A stretch of 64,000 nt of DNA from Litoditis marina (lineage: Eukaryota; Nematoda; Chromadorea; Rhabditida; Rhabditidae): positions 5,550,936-5,614,935 of the forward strand of contig OZ038436.1 of assembly GCA_964036275.1 (NCBI GenBank), in the 5' to 3' direction. This document shows positions 10,541 to 24,600 of this stretch, piece after piece. The notes under the pieces were generated by a model, which did not search any database, had not been told where the DNA came from, and saw only the letters and a program-made list of their open reading frames with translations. Numbering within the stretch: position 1 is the stretch's first letter; every line of letters begins with the position of its first letter. Both the position numbers and the translations under genes were made by a program.

Positions 10541-12940
10541 TGTCTTCTCAACGTAATTTGGACGAAGTGGTGTAAAATGAATCTGTCTTCTAAACGGAAT
10601 TTGGACGAAGTGGTGGTAAAATGAATCTGTCTTCTCAACGGAATTCGGACGAAGTGGTGTGGAATGAATCTGCCTTCTAAACGGAATTTGGACGGAGTGG
10701 TGTAAAATGAATCTGTCTTCTAAACGGGAATTGGACGAAGTGGTGTAAAATGAATCTGTCTTCTCAACGGAATTCGGACGAAGTGGTGTAAAATGAATCT
10801 GTCTTCTCAACGGAATTTGGACGAAGTGGCGTAAAATGAATCTGTCTTCTCAACGGAATTTGGACGAAGTGGTGTAAAATGAATCTGTCTTCTCAACGGA
10901 ATTCGGACGAAGTGGTGTAAAATGAATCTGTCTTCTAAACGGGATTTGGACGAAGTGGTGTAAAATGAATCTGTCTTCTCAACGGAATTCGGACGAAGTG
11001 GTGTAAAATGAATCTGTCTCCTTCAACGGGATTTGGACGAAGTGGTGTAAAATGAATCTGTCTTCTAAACGGGATTTGGACGAAGTGGTGTAAAATGAAT
11101 CTGTCTTCTAAACGGAATTTGGACGAAGTGGTGTAAAATGAATCTGTCTTCTAAACGGGATTTGGACGAAGTGGTGTAAAATGAATCTGTCTTCTCAACG
11201 GAATTCGGACGAAGTGGTGTAAAATGAATCTGTCTCTTCAACGGGATTTGGACGAAGTGGTGTGGAATGAATCTGCCTTCTAAACGGGATTTGGACGAAG
11301 TGGTGTAAAACGAATCTGTCTTCTAAACGGGATTTGGACGAAGTGGTGTAAAATGAATCTGCCTTCTAAACGGGATTTGGACGAAGTGGTGTAAAATGAA
11401 TCTGTCTTCTAAACGGAATTTGGACGGAGTGGTGTAAAATGAATCTGTCTCTTCAACGGAATTTGGACGAAGTGGTGTGGAATGAATCTGCCTTCTAAAC
11501 GGGATTTGGACGAAGTGGTGTAAAACGAATCTGTCTTCTAAACGGGATTTGGACGAAGTGGTGTAAAATGAATCTGCCTTCTAAACGGGATTTGGACGAA
11601 GTGGTGTAAAATGAATCTGTCTCTTCAACGGAATTTGGACAAAGTGGTGTAAAATGAATCAGTCTTCTCAACGGAATTCGGACGAAGTGGTGTAAAATGA
11701 ATCTGTCTTCTAAACGGGATTTGGACGAAGTGGTGTAAAATGAATCTGTCTTCTAAACGGGATTTGGACGAAGTGGTGTAAAATGAATCTGTCTTCTAAC
11801 GGAATTTGGACGGAGTGGTTGTAAAATGAATCTGTCTTCTAAACGGGATTTGGACGAAGTGGTGTAAAATGAATCAGTCTTCTCAACGGAATTCGGACAA
11901 AGTGGTGTAAAATGAATCTGTCTTCTCAACGGAATTTGGACGAAGTGGTGTAAAATGAATCTGTCTCTTCAACGGAATTTGGACGAAGTGGTGTAAAATG
12001 AATCTGTCTCTTCAACGGGATTTGGACGAAGTGGTGTGGAATGAATCTGCCTTCTAAACGGGATTTTGGACGAAGTGGTGTAAAACGAATCTGTCTTCTA
12101 AACGGGATTTGGACGAAGTGGTGTAAAATGAATCTGCCTTCTAAACGGGATTTGGACGAAGTGGTGTAAAATGAATCTGTCTTCTAAACGGAATTTGGAC
12201 GGAGTGGTGTAAAATGAATCTGTCTCTTCAACGGAATTTGGACGAAGTGGTGTGGAATGAATCTGCCTTCTAAACGGGATTTGGACGAAGTGGTGTAAAA
12301 CGAATCTGTCTTCTAAACGGGATTTGGACGAAGTGGTGTAAAATGAATCTGCCTTCTAAACGGGATTTGGACGAAGTGGTGTAAAATGAATCTGTCTCTT
12401 CAACGGAATTTGGACAAAGTGGTGTAAAATGAATCAGTCTTCTCAACGGAATTCGGACGAAGTGGTGTAAAATGAATCTGTCTTCTAAACGGGATTTGGA
12501 CGAAGTGGTGTAAAATGAATCTGTCTTCTAAACGGGATTTGGACGAAGTGGTGTAAAATGAATCTGTCTTCTAAACGGAATTTGGACGGAGTGGTGTAAA
12601 ATGAATCTGTCTTCTAAACGGGATTTGGACGAAGTGGTGTAAAATGAATCAGTCTTCTCAACGGAATTCGGACAAAGTGGTGTAAAATGAATCTGTCTTC
12701 TCAACGGGATTTGGACGAAGTGGTGTAAAACGAATCTGTCTTCTAAACGGAATTCGGACGAAGTGGTGTAAAATGAATCTGTCTTCTAAACGGGATTTGG
12801 ACGAAGTGGTGTAAAATGAATCTGTCTTCTAAACGGGATTTGGACGAAGTGGTGTAAAATGAATCTGTCTTCTCAACGGAATTCGGACGAAGTGGTGTAG
12901 AATGAATCTGTCTTCTAAACGGAAATTGGACAAAGTGGTG
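10540..12940 (+). repeat. Subarray rich in G7, GAATTC and TGTGGAATG variants
   Basis: The domain switches from A7 units to many AAACGGGATTT units and adds variants rare elsewhere: GTGTGGAATG, CTGCCTTCT, GTAAAACG and GACGGAG. The TGTGGAATGA variant is at 10659, 11261, 11476, 12035 and 12251. A few irregular units occur near 10613 (GTGGTGGTAAA), 11021 (CTCCTTC) and 12063 (GGATTTTGG). Confidence 0.85.
11261..12810 (+). repeat. 774-bp tandem duplication (18-mer)
   Basis: TGTGGAATGA at 11261 and 11476 recurs at 12035 and 12251. Offsets are 774 bp (18 monomers) and 775 bp; the extra base is the fourth T in GGATTTTGG near 12063. Surrounding units with CTGCCTTCT, GTAAAACG and GACGGAG follow in the same order in both copies. 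Confidence 0.85.
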
Positions 12941-15900
12941 TAAAATGAATCAGTCCTTCTCAACGGAATTTGGACAAAGTGGTGTAAAATGAATCTGTCT
13001 TCTAAACGGAATTTGGACGAAGTGGTGTAAAATGAATCTGTCTTCTCAACGGAATTTGACGAAGTGGTGTAAAATGAATCTGTCTCTTCAACGGAATTTG
13101 GACGAAGTGGTGTAAAATGAATCTGTCTCTTCAACGGAATTTGGACGAAGTGGTGTAAAATGAATCAGTCTCTTCAACGGAATTTGGACGAAGTGGTGTA
13201 AAATGAATCTGTCTTCTCAACGGTATTTGGACGAAGTGGTGTAAAATGAATCAGTCTTCTCAACGGAATTTGGACAAAGTGGTGTAAAATGAATCAGTCT
13301 CTTCAACGGAATTTGGACGAAGTGGTGTAAAATGAATCAGTCTCTTCAACGGAATTTGGACGAAGTGGTGTAAAATGAATCTGTCTTCTAAACGGGATTT
13401 GGACGAAGTGGTGTAAAATGAATCAGTCTCTTCAACGGTATTTGGACGAAGTGGTGTAAAATGAATCAGTCTCTTCAACGGAATTTGGACGAAGTGGTGT
13501 AAAATGAATCAGTCTCTTCAACGGAATTTGGACGAAGTGGTGTAAAATGAATCTGTCTTCTAAACGGGATTTGGACGAAGTGGTGTAAAATGAATCTGTC
13601 TTCTAAACGGGATTTGGACGAAGTGGTGTAAAATGAATCAGTCTCTTCAACGGTATTTGGACGAAGTGGTGTAAAATGAATCAGTCTTCTCAACGGAATT
13701 TGGACAAAGTGGTGTAAAATGAATCAGTCTCTTCAACGGAATTTGGACGAAGTGGTGTAAAATGAATCAGTCTCTTCAACGGAATTTGGACGAAGTGGTG
13801 TAAAATGAATCTGTCTTCTAAACGGGATTTGGACGAAGTGGTGTAAAATGAATCTGTCTTCTAAACGGGATTTGGACGAAGTGGTGTAAAATGAATCAGT
13901 CTCTTCAACGGTATTTGGACGAAGTGGTGTAAAATGAATCAGTCTTCTCAACGGAATTTGGACAAAGTGGTGTAAAATGAATCAGTCTCTTCAACGGAAT
14001 TTGGACGAAGTGGTGTAAAATGAATCAGTCTCTTCAACGGAATTTGGACGAAGTGGTGTGAAATGAATCAGTCTCTTCAACGGAATTTGGACGAAGTGGT
14101 GTAAAATGAATCAGTCTCTTCAACGGAATTTGGACGAAGTGGTGTAAAATGAATCTGTCTTCTAAACGGGATTTGGACGAAGTGGTGTAAAATGAATCTG
14201 TCTTCTAAACGGAATTTGGACGAAGTGGTGTAAAATGAATCTGTCTCTTCAACGGAATTTGGACGAAGTGGTGTAAAATGAATCTGTCTCTTCAACGGAA
14301 TTTGGACGAAGTGGTGTAAAATGAATCTGTCTCTTCAACGGAATTTGGACGAAGTGGTGTAAAATGAATCAGTCTCTTCAACGGAATTTGGACGAAGTGG
14401 TGTAAAATGAATCTGTCTTCTCAACGGTATTTGGACGAAGTGGTGTAAAATGAATCAGTCTTCTCAACGGAATTTGGACAAAGTGGTGTAAAATGAATCA
14501 GTCTCTTCAACGGAATTTGGACGAAGTGGTGTAAAATGAATCAGTCTCTTCAACGGAATTTGGACGAAGTGGTGTAAAATGAATCAGTCTCTTCAACGGT
14601 ATTTGGACGAAGTGGTGTAAAATGAATCAGTCTTCTCAACGGAATTTGGACAAAGTGGTGTAAAATGAATCTGTCTCTTCAACGGAATTTGGACGAAGTG
14701 GTGTAAAATGAATCAGTCTCTTCAACGGAATTTGGACGAAGTGGTGTAAAATGAATCAGTCTCTTCAACGGAATTTGGACGAAGTGGTGTAAAATGAATC
14801 AGTCTTCTCAACGGAATTTGGACGAAGTGGTGTAAAATGAATCTGTCTCTTCAACGGAATTTGGACGAAGTGGTGTAAAATGAATCAGTCTTCTCAACGG
14901 AATTTGGACGAAGTGGTGTAAAATGAATCAGTCTCTTCAACGGAATTTGGACGAAGTGGTGTAAAATGAATCTGTCTTCTAAACGGGATTTGGACGAAGT
15001 GGTGTAAAATGAATCTGTCTTCTAAACGGAATTTGGACGAAGTGGTGTAAAATGAATCTGTCTCTTCAACGGAATTTGGACGAAGTGGTGTAAAATGAAT
15101 CAGTCTCTTCAACGGAATTTGGACGAAGTGGTGTAAAATGAATCTGTCTTCTAAACGGGATTTGGACGAAGTGGTGTAAAATGAATCTGTCTTCTAAACG
15201 GAATTTGGACGAAGTGGTGTAAAATGAATCAGTCTCTTCAACGGTATTTGGACGAAGTGGTGTAAAATGAATCAGTCTTCTCAACGGAATTTGGACAAAG
15301 TGGTGTAAAATGAATCAGTCTCTTCAACGGAATTTGGACGAAGTGGTGTAAAATGAATCAGTCTCTTCAACGGAATTTGGACGAAGTGGTGTAAAATGAA
15401 TCTGTCTCTTCAACGGAATTTGGACGAAGTGGTGTAAAATGAATCAGTCTTCTCAACGGAATTTGGACGAAGTGGTGTAAATGAATCTGTCTCTTCAACG
15501 GAATTTGGACGAAGTGGTGTAAAATGAATCTGTCTCTTCAACGGAATTTGGACGAAGTGGTGTAAAATGAATCAGTCTCTTCAACGGAATTTGGACGAAG
15601 TGGTGTAAAATGAATCAGTCTTCTCAACGGAATTTGGACGAAGTGGTGTAAAATGAATCTGTCTCTTCAACGGAATTTGGACGAAGTGGTGTAAAATGAA
15701 TCTGTCTCTTCAACGGGATTTGGACGAAGTGGTGTAAAATGAATCTGTCTCTTCAACGGAATTTGGACGAAGTGGTGTAAAATGAATCAGTCTCTTCAAC
15801 GGAATTTGGACGAAGTGGTGTAAAATGAATCTGTCTTCTAAACGGGATTTGGACGAAGTGGTGTAAAATGAATCTGTCTTCTAAACGGAATTTGGACGAA

Positions 15901-16300
15901 GTGGTGTAAAATGAATCTGTCTCTTCAACGGAATTTGGACGAAGTGGTGTAAAATGAATCAGTCTCTTCAACGGAATTTGGACGAAGTGGTGTAAAATGA
16001 ATCAGTCTTCTCAACGGAATTTGGACAAAGTGGTGTAAAATGAATCAGTCTCTTCAACGGAATTTGGACGAAGTGGTGTAAAATGAATCAGTCTTCTCAA
16101 CGGAATTTGGACGAAGTGGTGTAAAATGAATCTGTCTCTTCAACGGAATTTGGACGAAGTGGTGTAAAATGAATCTGTCTCTTCAACGGAATTTGGACGA
16201 AGTGGTGTAAAATGAATCAGTCTTCTCAACGGAATTTGGACAAAGTGGTGTAAAATGAATCAGTCTTCTCAACGGAATTTGGACAAAGTGGTGTAAAATG
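12940..16300 (+). repeat. Subarray rich in CAGTC ends and T7 units
   Basis: Most units end in CAGTCTCTT, CAGTCTTCT or CTGTCTCTT and begin with C at site 1. CAACGGTATTT (T7) units are regularly followed by a CAGTCTTCT unit with GACAAAG. That module repeats at short range, for example 258 bp (6 monomers) between the segments starting near 13475 and 13733. Indels are few: GTGTAAATG near 15478 and extra C in CAGTCCTTC near 12954. Confidence 0.85.
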
Positions 16301-17000
16301 AATCTGTCTTCTAAACGGGATTTGGACGAAGTGGTGTAAAATGAATCTGTCTTCTAAACGGAATTTGGACGAAGTGGTGTAAAATGAATCTGTCTCCTAA
16401 ACGGGATTTGGACGAAGTGGTGTAAAATGAATCTGTCTTCTAAACGGGATTTGGACAAAGTGGTGTAAAATGAATCTGTCTTCTAAACGGGATTTGGACG
16501 AAGTGGTGTAAAATGAATCTGTCTTCTAAACGGAATTTGGACGGAGTGGTGTAAAATGAATCTGTCTTCTAAACGGGATTTGGACGAAGTGGTGTAAAAT
16601 GAATCAGTCTTCTCAACGGAATTCGGACAAAGTGGTGTAAAATGAATCTGTCTTCTCAACGGGATTTGGACGAAGTGGTGTAAAACGAATCTGTCTTCTA
16701 AACGGAATTCGGACGAAGTGGTGTAAAATGAATCTGTCTTCTAAACGGGATTTGGACGAAGTGGTGTAAAATGAATCTGTCTTCTAAACGGGATTTGGAC
16801 GAAGTGGTGTAAAATGAATCTGTCTTCTCAACGGAATTCGGACGAAGTGGTGTAAAATGAATCTGTCTTCTAAACGGAATTTGGACAAAGTGGTGTAAAA
16901 TGAATCAGTCTTCTCAACGGAATTTGGACAAAGTGGTGTAAAATAAATCTGTCTTCTAAACGGAATTTGGACGAAGTGGTGTAAAATGAATCTGTCTTCT
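16300..17000 (+). repeat. Displaced copy of the 12.57-12.93 kb block
   Basis: The order GACGGAG unit, AAACGGGATTT, CAGTCTTCT-CAACGGAATTC with GACAAAG, CAACGGGATTT, GTAAAACG, AAACGGAATTC seen from 12585 is repeated from 16540. The offset of 3,955 bp is 92 monomers minus 1, matching a 1-bp-short unit near 15478. The copy sits between two unrelated subarrays, so it looks inserted or copied by long-range exchange. Confidence 0.8.
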
Positions 17001-20000
17001 CAACGGAATTTGGACGAAGTGGTGTAAAATGAATCTGTCTCTTCAACGGAATTTGGACGAAGTGGTGTAAAATGAATCTGTCTCTTCAACGGAATTTGGA
17101 CGAAGTGGTGTAAAATGAATCAGTCTTCTCAACGGAATTTGGACAAAGTGGTGTAAAATGAATCAGTCTCTTCAACGGAATTTGGACGAAGTGGTGTAAA
17201 ATGAATCTGTTTTCTAAACGGGATTTGGACGAAGTGGTGTAAAATGAATCTGTCTTCTAAACGGGATTTGGACGAAGTGGTGTAAAATGAATCAGTCTCT
17301 TCAACGGAATTTGGACGAAGTGGTGTAAAATGAATCTGTTTTCTAAACGGGATTTGGACGAAGTGGTGTAAAATGAATCTGTCTTCTAAACGGGATTTGG
17401 ACGAAGTGGTGTAAAATGAATCAGTCTCTTCAACGGAATTTGGACGAAGTGGTGTAAAATGAATCTGTCTTCTAAACGGGATTTGGACGAAGTGGTGTAA
17501 AATGAATCTGTCTCTTCAACGGAATTTGGACGAAGTGGTGTAAAATGAATCTGTCTCTTCAACGGAATTTGGACGAAGTGGTGTAAAATGAATCTGTCTT
17601 CTAAACGGGATTTGGACGAAGTGGTGTAAAATGAATCAGTCTCTTCAACGGAATTTGGACGAAGTGGTGTAAAATGAATCTGTCTCTTCAACGGAATTTG
17701 GACGAAGTGGTGTAAAATGAATCTGTCTCTTCAACGGAATTTGGACAAAGTGGTGTAAAATGAATCTGTCTCTTCAACGGAATTTGGACGAAGTGGTGTA
17801 AAATGAATCTGTCTTCTCAACGGAATTTGGACGAAGTGGTGTAAAATGAATCTGTCTCTTCAACGGAATTTGGACGAAGTGGTGTAAAATGAATCTGTCT
17901 CTTCAACGGAATTTGGACGAAGTGGTGTAAAATGAATCTGTCTTCTAAACGGGATTTGGACGAAGTGGTGTAAAATGAATCAGTCTCTTCAACGGAATTT
18001 GGACGGAAGTGGTGTAAAATGAATCTGTCTCTTCAACGGAATTTGGACGAAGTGGTGTAAAATGAATCTGTCTCTTCAACGGAATTTGGACGAAGTGGTG
18101 TAAAATGAATCTGTCTTCTAAACGGGATTTGGACGAAGTGGTGTAAAATGAATCTGTCTCTTCAACGGAATTTGGACGAAGTGGTGTAAAATGAATCTTG
18201 TCTCTTCAACGGAATTTGGACGAAGTGGTGTAAAATGAATCTGTCTTCTAAACGGGATTTGGACGAAGTGGTGTAAAATGAATCAGTCTCTTCAACGGAA
18301 TTTGGACGAAGTGGTGTAAAATGAATCTGTCTCTTCAACGGAATTTGGACGAAGTGGTGTAAAATGAATCTGTCTCTTCAACGGAATTTGGACGAAGTGG
18401 TGTAAAATGAATCTGTCTTCTAAACGGGATTTGGACGAAGTGGTGTAAAATGAATCTGTCTCTTCAACGGAATTTGGACGAAGTGGTGTAAAATGAATCT
18501 GTCTCTTCAACGGAATTTGGACGAAGTGGTGTAAAATGAATCTGTCTCTTCAACGGAATTTGGACGAAGTGGTGTAAAATGAATCTGTCTTCTAAACGGG
18601 ATTTGGACGAAGTGGTGTAAAATGAATCTGTCTCTAAACGGGATTTGGACGAAGTGGTGTAAAATGAATCTGTCTCTTCAACGGAATTTGGACGAAGTGG
18701 TGTAAAATGAATCTGTCTTCTCAACGGAATTTGGACGAAGTGGTGTAAAATGAATCTGTCTCTTCAACGGAATTTGGACGAAGTGGTGTAAAATGAATCT
18801 GTCTCTTCAACGGAATTTGGACGAAGTGGTGTAAAATGAATCTGTCTCTTCAACGGAATTTGGACGAAGTGGTGTAAAATGAATCTGTCTTCTAAACGGG
18901 ATTTGGACGAAGTGGTGTAAAATGAATCAGTCTCTTCAACGGAATTTGGACGAAGTGGTGTAAAATGAATCTGTCTCTTCAACGGAATTTGGACGAAGTG
19001 GTGTAAAATGAATCTGTCTCTTCAACGGAATTTGGACGAAGTGGTGTAAAATGAATCTGTCTTCTAAACGGGATTTGGACGAAGTGGTGTAAAATGAATC
19101 TGTCTCTTCAACGGAATTTGGACGAAGTGGTGTAAAATGAATCTGTCTCTTCAACGGAATTTGGACGAAGTGGTGTAAAATGAATCTGTCTTCTAAACGG
19201 GATTTGGACGAAGTGGTGTAAAATGAATCAGTCTCTTCAACGGAATTTGGACGAAGTGGTGTAAAATGAATCTGTCTCTTCAACGGAATTTGGACGAAGT
19301 GGTGTAAAATGAATCTGTCTCTTCAACGGAATTTGGACGAAGTGGTGTAAAATGAATCTGTCTTCTAAACGGGATTTGGACGAAGTGGTGTAAAATGAAT
19401 CTGTCTCTTCAACGGAATTTGGACGAAGTGGTGTAAAATGAATCTGTCTCTTCAACGGAATTTGGACGAAGTGGTGTAAAATGAATCTGTCTCTTCAACG
19501 GAATTTGGACGAAGTGGTGTAAAATGAATCTGTCTTCTAAACGGGATTTGGACGAAGTGGTGTAAAATGAATCTGTCTTCTAAACGGGATTTGGACGAAG
19601 TGGTGTAAAATGAATCTGTCTCTTCAACGGAATTTGGACGAAGTGGTGTAAAATGAATCTGTCTTCTCAACGGAATTTGGACGAAGTGGTGTAAAATGAA
19701 TCTGTCTCTTCAACGGAATTTGGACGAAGTGGTGTAAAATGAATCTGTCTCTTCAACGGAATTTGGACGAAGTGGTGTAAAATGAATCTGTCTCTTCAAC
19801 GGAATTTGGACGAAGTGGTGTAAAATGAATCTGTCTCTTCAACGGAATTTGGACGAAGTGGTGTAAAATGAATCTGTCTCTTCAACGGAATTTGGACGAA
19901 GTGGTGTAAAATGAATCTGTCTTCTCAACGGAATTTGGACGAAGTGGTGTAAAATGAATCTGTCTCTTCAACGGAATTTGGACGAAGTGGTGTAAAATGA

Positions 20001-20560
20001 ATCTGTCTCTTCAACGGAATTTGGACGAAGTGGTGTAAAATGAATCAGTCTTCTCAACGGAATTTGGACGAAGTGGTGTAAAATGAATCTGTCTCTTCAA
20101 CGGAATTTGGACGAAGTGGTGTAAAATGAATCTGTCTTCTAAACGGGATTTGGACAAAGTGGTGTAAAATGAATCAGTCTCTTCAACGGAATTTGGACGA
20201 AGTGGTGTAAAATGAATCTGTCTTCTCAACGGAATTTGGACGAAGTGGTGTAAAATGAATCTGTCTCTTCAACGGAATTTGGACGAAGTGGTGTAAAATG
20301 AATCTGTCTCTTCAACGGAATTTGGACGAAGTGGTGTAAAATGAATCTGTCTCTTCAACGGAATTTGGACGAAGTGGTGTAAAATGAATCTGTCTCTTCA
20401 ACGGAATTTGGACGAAGTGGTGTAAAATGAATCTGTCTTCTAAACGGGATTTGGACGAAGTGGTGTAAAATGAATCAGTCTCTTCAACGGAATTTGGACG
20501 AAGTGGTGTAAAATGAATCTGTCTTCTAAACGGAATTTGGACGAAGTGGTGTAAAATGAA
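17000..20560 (+). repeat. Subarray dominated by CTGTCTCTT-CAACGG units
   Basis: The CT allele at 41-42, always followed by C at site 1, predominates and is punctuated by AAACGGGATTT units every few monomers. CAGTCTCTT markers at 18928 and 19229 are 301 bp (7 monomers) apart. Around 19690-19910 there is a nearly uniform run of identical units. Length variants are rare: extra G near 18005 (GGACGGAAG), extra T near 18198, CTCTAAACGG (1 bp short) near 18632 and 20569. Confidence 0.85.
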
Positions 20561-21689
20561 TCTGTCTCTAAACGGGATTTGGACGAAGTGGTGTAAAATG
20601 AATCTGTCTTCTAAACGGGAATTTGGACGAAGTGGTGTAAAATGAATCTGTCTTCTTAACGGGAATTTGGACGAAGTGGTGTAAAATGAATCTGTCTTCT
20701 CAACGGAATTTCGGACGAAGTGGTGTAAAATGAATCTGTCTTCTAAACGGAATTTGGACGAAGTGGTGTAAAATGAATCTGTCTTCTAAACGGAATTTGG
20801 ACGAAGTGGTGTAAAATGAATCTGTCTTCTAAACGGAATTTGGACGAAGTGGTGTAAAATGAATCTGTCTCTTCAACGGAATTTGGACGAAGTGGTGTAA
20901 AATGAATCTGTCTCTCAACGGAATTTGGACGAAGTGGTGTAAAATGAATCAGTCTTCTCAACGGAATTTGGACAAAGTGGTGTAAAATGAATCAGTCTTC
21001 TCAACGGAATTTGGACAAAGTGGTGTAAAATGAATCTGTCTTCTAAACGGGATTTGGACGAAGTGGTGTAAAATGAATCTGTCTTCTAAACGGAATATGG
21101 ACGAAGTGGTGTAAAATGAATCTGTCTTCTAAACGGGATTTGGACGAAGTGGTGTAAAATGAATCTGTCTTCTAAACGGAATTTGGACGAAGTGGTGTAA
21201 AATGAATCTGTCTCCTAAACGGGATTTGGACGAAGTGGTGTAAAATGAATCTGTCTTCTAAACGGGATTTGGACGAAGTGGTGTAAAATGAATCTGTCTT
21301 CTAAACGGAATTTGGACGAAGTGGTGTAAATGAATCTGTCTCTTCAACGGAATTTGGACGAAGTGGTGTAAAATGAATCTGTCTCTTCAACGGAATTTGG
21401 ACGAAGTGGTGTAAAATGAATCTGTCTTCTAAACGGAATTTGGACGAAGTGGTGTAAAATGAATCTGTCTTCTAAACGGAATTTGGACGAAGTGGTGTAA
21501 AATGAATCAGTCTTCTCAACGGAATTTGGACGAAGTGGTGTAAAATGAATCTGTCTCTTCAACGGAATTTGGACGAAGTGGTGTAAAATGAATCTGTCTT
21601 CTAACGGAATTTGGACGAAGTGGTGTAAAATGAATCAGTCTTCTCAACGGAATTTGGACAAAGTGGTGTAAAATGAATCTGTCTTCTCA

Positions 21690-24600
21690 ACGGAATTTAC
21701 GAAGTGGTGTAAAATGAATCTGTCTTCTCAACGGTATTTGGACGAAGTGGTGTAAAATGAATCTGTCTCTTCAACGGGATTTGGACGAAGTGGTGTAAAA
21801 TGAATCTGTCTTCTCAACGGAATTTGGACGAAGTGGTGTAAAATGAATCTGTCTTCTCAACGGTATTTGGACGAAGTGGTGTAAAATGAATCTGTCTTCT
21901 CAACGGAATTGGGACGAAGTGGTGTAAAATGAATCTGTCTTCTAAACGGGATTTGGACGAAGTGGTGTAAAATGAATCTGTCTTCTAAACGGAATTTGGA
22001 CGAAGTGGTGTAAAATGAATCTGTCTTCTAAACGGAATTTGGACAAAGTGGTGTAAAATGAATCTGTCTTCTAAACGGGATTTGGACGAAGTGGTGTAAA
22101 ATGAATCTGTCTTCTCAACGGAATTTGGACGAAGTGGTGTAAAATGAATCAGTCTCTTCAACGGAATTTGGACAAAGTGGTGTAAAATGAATCTGTCTTC
22201 TAAACGGATTTGGACGAAGTGGTGTAAAATGAATCTGTCTTCTCAACGGAATTTGGACGAAGTGGTGTAAAATGAATCAGTCTCTTCAACGGAATTTGGA
22301 CAAAGTGGTGTAAAATGAATCAGTCTTCTCAACGGAATTTGGACGAAGTGGTGTAAAATGAATCTGTCTTCTCAACGGTATTTGGACGAAGTGGTGTAAA
22401 ATGAATCTGTCTTCTCAACGGAATTTGGACGAAGTGGTGTAAAATGAATCTGTCTTCTCAACGGTATTTGGACAAAGTGGTGTAAAATGAATCTGTCTTC
22501 TCAACGGTATTTGGACGAAAGTGGTGTAAAATGAATCAGTCTTCTCAACGGAATTTGGACGAAGTGGTGTAAAATGAATCTGTCTTCTAAACGGGATTTG
22601 GACGAAGTGGTGTAAAATGAATCTGTCTTCTCAACGGAATTTGGACGAAGTGGTGTAAAATGAATCAGTCTCTTCAACGGAATTTGGACAAAGTGGTGTA
22701 AAATGAATCAGTCTTCTCAACGGAATTTGGACGAAGTGGTGTAAAATGAATCTGTTTTCTCAACGGTATTTGGACGAAGTGGTGTAAAATGAATCTGTCT
22801 TCTCAACGGAATTTGGACGAAGTGGTGTAAAATGAATCTGTCTTCTCAACGGTATTTGGACAAAGTGGTGTAAAATGAATCAGTCTCTTCAACGGAATTT
22901 GGACAAAGTGGTGTAAAATGAATCAGTCTTCTCAACGGAATTTGGACGAAGTGGTGTAAAATGAATCTGTCTTCTCAACGGTATTTGGACGAAGTGGTGT
23001 AAAATGAATCTGTCTTCTCAACGGAATTTGGACGAAGTGGTGTAAAATGAATCTGTCTTCTCAACGGTATTTGAACAAAGTGGTGTAAAATGAATCTGTC
23101 TTCTAAACGGGATTTGGACGAAGTGGTGTAAAATGAATCTGTCTTCTAAACGGAATTTGGACGAAGTGGTGTAAAATGAATCTGTCTTCTAAACGGGATT
23201 TGGACGAAGTGGTGTAAAATGAATCTGTCTTCTCAACGGAACTCGGACGAAGTGGTGTAAAATGAATCTGTCTTCTAAACGGAATTTGGACGAAGTGGTG
23301 TAAAATGAATCTGTCTCTAAACGGAATTTGGACGAAGTGGTGTAAAATGAATATGTCTTCTAAACGGAATTTGGACGAAGTGGTGTAAAATGAATCTGTC
23401 TCTTCAACGGAATTTGGACGAAGTGGTGTAAAATGAATCTGTCTCTTCAACGGAATTTGGACGAAGTGGTGTAAAATGAATCAGTCTTCTCAACGGAATT
23501 TGGACAAAGTGGTGTAAAATGAATCAGTCTTCTCAACGGAATTTGGACAAAGTGGTGTAAAATGAATCTGTCTTCTAAACGGAATTTGGACAAAGTGGTG
23601 TAAAATGAATCAGTCTTCTCAACGGAATTTGGACAAAGTGGTGTAAAATGAATCAGTCTTCTCAACGGAATTTGGACAAAGTGGTGTAAAATGAATCAGT
23701 CTTCTCAACGGAATTTGGACAAAGTGGTGTAAAATGAATCTGTCTTCTAAACGGAATTTGGACGAAGTGGTGTAAAATGAATCTGTCTTCTAAACGGAAT
23801 TTGGACGAAGTGGTGTAAAATGAATATGTCTTCTAAACGGAATTTGGACGAAGTGGTGTAAAATGAATCTGTCTCTTCAACGGAATTTGGACGAAGTGGT
23901 GTAAAATGAATCTGTCTCTTCAACGGAATTTGGACGAAGTGGTGTAAAATGAATCAGTCTTCTCAACGGAATTTGGACAAAGTGGTGTAAAATGAATCAG
24001 TCTTCTCAACGGAATTTGGACAAAGTGGTGTAAAATGAATCTGTCTTCTAAACGGAATTTGGACGAAGTGGTGTAAAATGAATCAGTCTTCTCAACGGAA
24101 TTTGGACAAAGTGGTGTAAAATGAATCAGTCTTCTCAACGGAATTTGGACAAAGTGGTGTAAAATGAATCAGTCTTCTCAACGGAATTTGGACAAAGTGG
24201 TGTAAAATGAATCTGTCTCTTCAACGGAATTTGGACGAAGTGGTGTAAAATGAATCTGTCTTCTCAACGGAATTTGGACGAAGTGGTGTAAAATGAATCT
24301 GTCTTCTAAACGGAATATGGACGAAGTGGTGTAAAATGAATCTGTCTTCTAAACGGGATTTGGACGAAGTGGTGTAAAATGAATCTGTCTTCTAAACGGA
24401 ATTTGGACGAAGTGGTGTAAAATGAATCTGTCTCCTAAACGGGATTTGGACGAAGTGGTGTAAAATGAATCTGTCTTCTAAACGGGATTTGGACGAAGTG
24501 GTGTAAAATGAATCTGTCTTCTAAACGGAATTTGGACGAAGTGGTGTAAAATGAATCTGTCTTCTAAACGGGATTTGGACGAAGTGGTGTAAAATGAATC